From Myceligenerans salitolerans (lineage in GTDB: Bacteria > Actinomycetota > Actinomycetes > Actinomycetales > Cellulomonadaceae), in NCBI RefSeq assembly GCF_017349295.1, contig NZ_JAFMPK010000047.1:208893-272892 (forward strand): 64,000 nt of DNA, given 5' to 3'. A program made the position numbers and the translations under genes. Position 1 is the stretch's first letter. Every line of letters starts with the position of its first letter. Shown one piece after another: positions 63,424 to 64,000 of this stretch. The notes under the pieces were generated by a model. It made no database searches. It had not been told where the DNA came from and saw only the letters and a list, made by a program, of their open reading frames with translations.

Positions 63424-64000
63424 GGCGGGCCTCTCGCACGCCGCCGTGGTGCGGCTGGCGTGCGAGGTCGTCGACACGGGCGGCCCGCGCGGGTTCGCCG
63501 ACCTCACCCTGGCCAAGGTCGCCGCCGCGGCCGGCGTCGCGCCCCCGAGCCTCTACAAGCACGTCGGATCCCTGGCCGCGCTGCGGCGCGAGGTCGCCGT
63601 CATCGCCGTCCGGGAGCTCACGGCCGCCGGGACGACGGCGACCGTCGGGCGGGCCGGACCCGACGCGCTCCGCTCGCTGGCGCACGCCTGGCGCCGGTAC
63701 GCCGTCGAGCACCCCGGCCGGTACGCCGCCACCCAGATCGGTGCGGACCCCGACGACCCGGAGGACGCCCCGCTCGAGCAGGCGGGAGCGGAGAGCGTCC
63801 GGGTCGTGGGTGCGGTGCTCCAGGGCTTCGGCCTTCCCGACCAGCATCTGATCGACGCGATCCGCACCGTCCGGGCGAGCGTCCACGGCTTCGTGATGCT
63901 GGAGCTCGGGGGTGGGTTCCGGATGCGCCACGACCTCGACCAGAGCTTCGACACCCTGCTCACCATGCTCGTGACAGGCACGGAAACCCTGGCGCGCCGA
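63416..64000 (+). CDS. TetR-family regulator with WHG-type C-terminal domain, 3' end beyond window
   Basis: The frame is open from GTG 63416 to the window edge (195 codons). It has a TetR helix-turn-helix (FADLTLAKVAAAAGVAPPSL, then YKHVGSLAAL) and a C-terminal region HAWRRYAVEHPGRYAATQ, SVHGFVMLELGGGF typical of TetR_C/WHG-domain proteins. It overlaps the hydrolase gene by 8 bases. Probably represses the operon through the inverted repeat at 62539-62561. Confidence 0.88.
   Translation, partial: MPRAGLSHAAVVRLACEVVDTGGPRGFADLTLAKVAAAAGVAPPSLYKHVGSLAALRREVAVIAVRELTAAGTTATVGRAGPDALRSLAHAWRRYAVEHPGRYAATQIGADPDDPEDAPLEQAGAESVRVVGAVLQGFGLPDQHLIDAIRTVRASVHGFVMLELGGGFRMRHDLDQSFDTLLTMLVTGTETLARR

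Overview
The window is about 73% GC. It has densely packed operons with 1-17 base overlaps, many GTG starts, TANNNT -10 boxes placed 6-8 bases before start codons (leaderless transcripts), and a DmdR/IdeR-type iron box. This is a high-GC actinomycete. The gene set (desferrioxamine cluster, large secreted S8 proteases, DUF559/AbiEi-like proteins) would suit a Cellulomonas/Promicromonospora-like member of the Micrococcales, but that placement is inference.

Layout. 1-3.3 kb: the end of a LysR regulator, a lipase-maturation-factor membrane protein and a Tdi1/DUF1851-domain protein. 3.4-15.9 kb, minus strand: a hydroxamate siderophore (desferrioxamine-type) locus, read from an iron-box promoter at 15.85 kb as desA, desB, a fused desC-desD gene, a penicillin-acylase gene (desG-like) and a GNAT gene (desH-like). 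A heterodimeric ABC exporter with one degenerate ATP site follows. 16.0-32 kb: two very large secreted subtilisin-like proteases, each accompanied by a regulator (a LAL-type LuxR protein; a TrmB/LuxR-type protein), plus an alpha/beta hydrolase. 32.3-37.2 kb: an ABC-2 transporter pair divergent from a second LAL-type LuxR regulator that probably starts with CTG. 37.3-38.8 kb: two tail-anchored coiled-coil proteins of unknown role. 38.8-39.8 kb: thiD under a TPP riboswitch.

39.9-47.3 kb: a leucine/branched-acid catabolic operon (acyl-CoA carboxylase beta and alpha subunits, acyl-CoA dehydrogenase, MaoC protein, CitE-like lyase). Its gene order is that of the Mycobacterium tuberculosis accD1-accA1-fadE19-Rv2499c-citE operon. 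It diverges from a TetR gene, with a GTTAAC-N4-GTTAAC operator in front of each. 47.35-49.34 kb: repeat-rich DNA surrounding a DUF559 nuclease-like gene. 49.3-54.6 kb: a chromate transporter, a secreted protein of unknown function, more repeats, and ocd-ddaH for (dimethyl)arginine/ornithine use. 54.8-57.5 kb: furA-katG. 57.6-64 kb: an AI-2E family permease, an ECF42-type sigma factor with its YciI/DGPF partner, a divergent HxlR/quinone-reductase pair, another repeat array, and an alpha/beta hydrolase-TetR pair cut by the window edge.

The most unusual signal lies in the intergenic DNA. At 47.75-48.03, 49.07-49.31, 52.12-52.27, 54.72-54.78 and 62.33-62.51 kb, several different GGTCG-containing or other short motifs recur with an almost exact 19 (19-20) base period, often as forward copies facing reverse copies. 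Three 57-bp elements with identical 8-bp terminal inverted repeats (CGACCACG/CGTGGTCG) occur within this. Two of them, with cores in opposite orientation, flank the DUF559 gene, and the 19-base array ends on the base before that gene's stop codon. I know of no described family with these properties.
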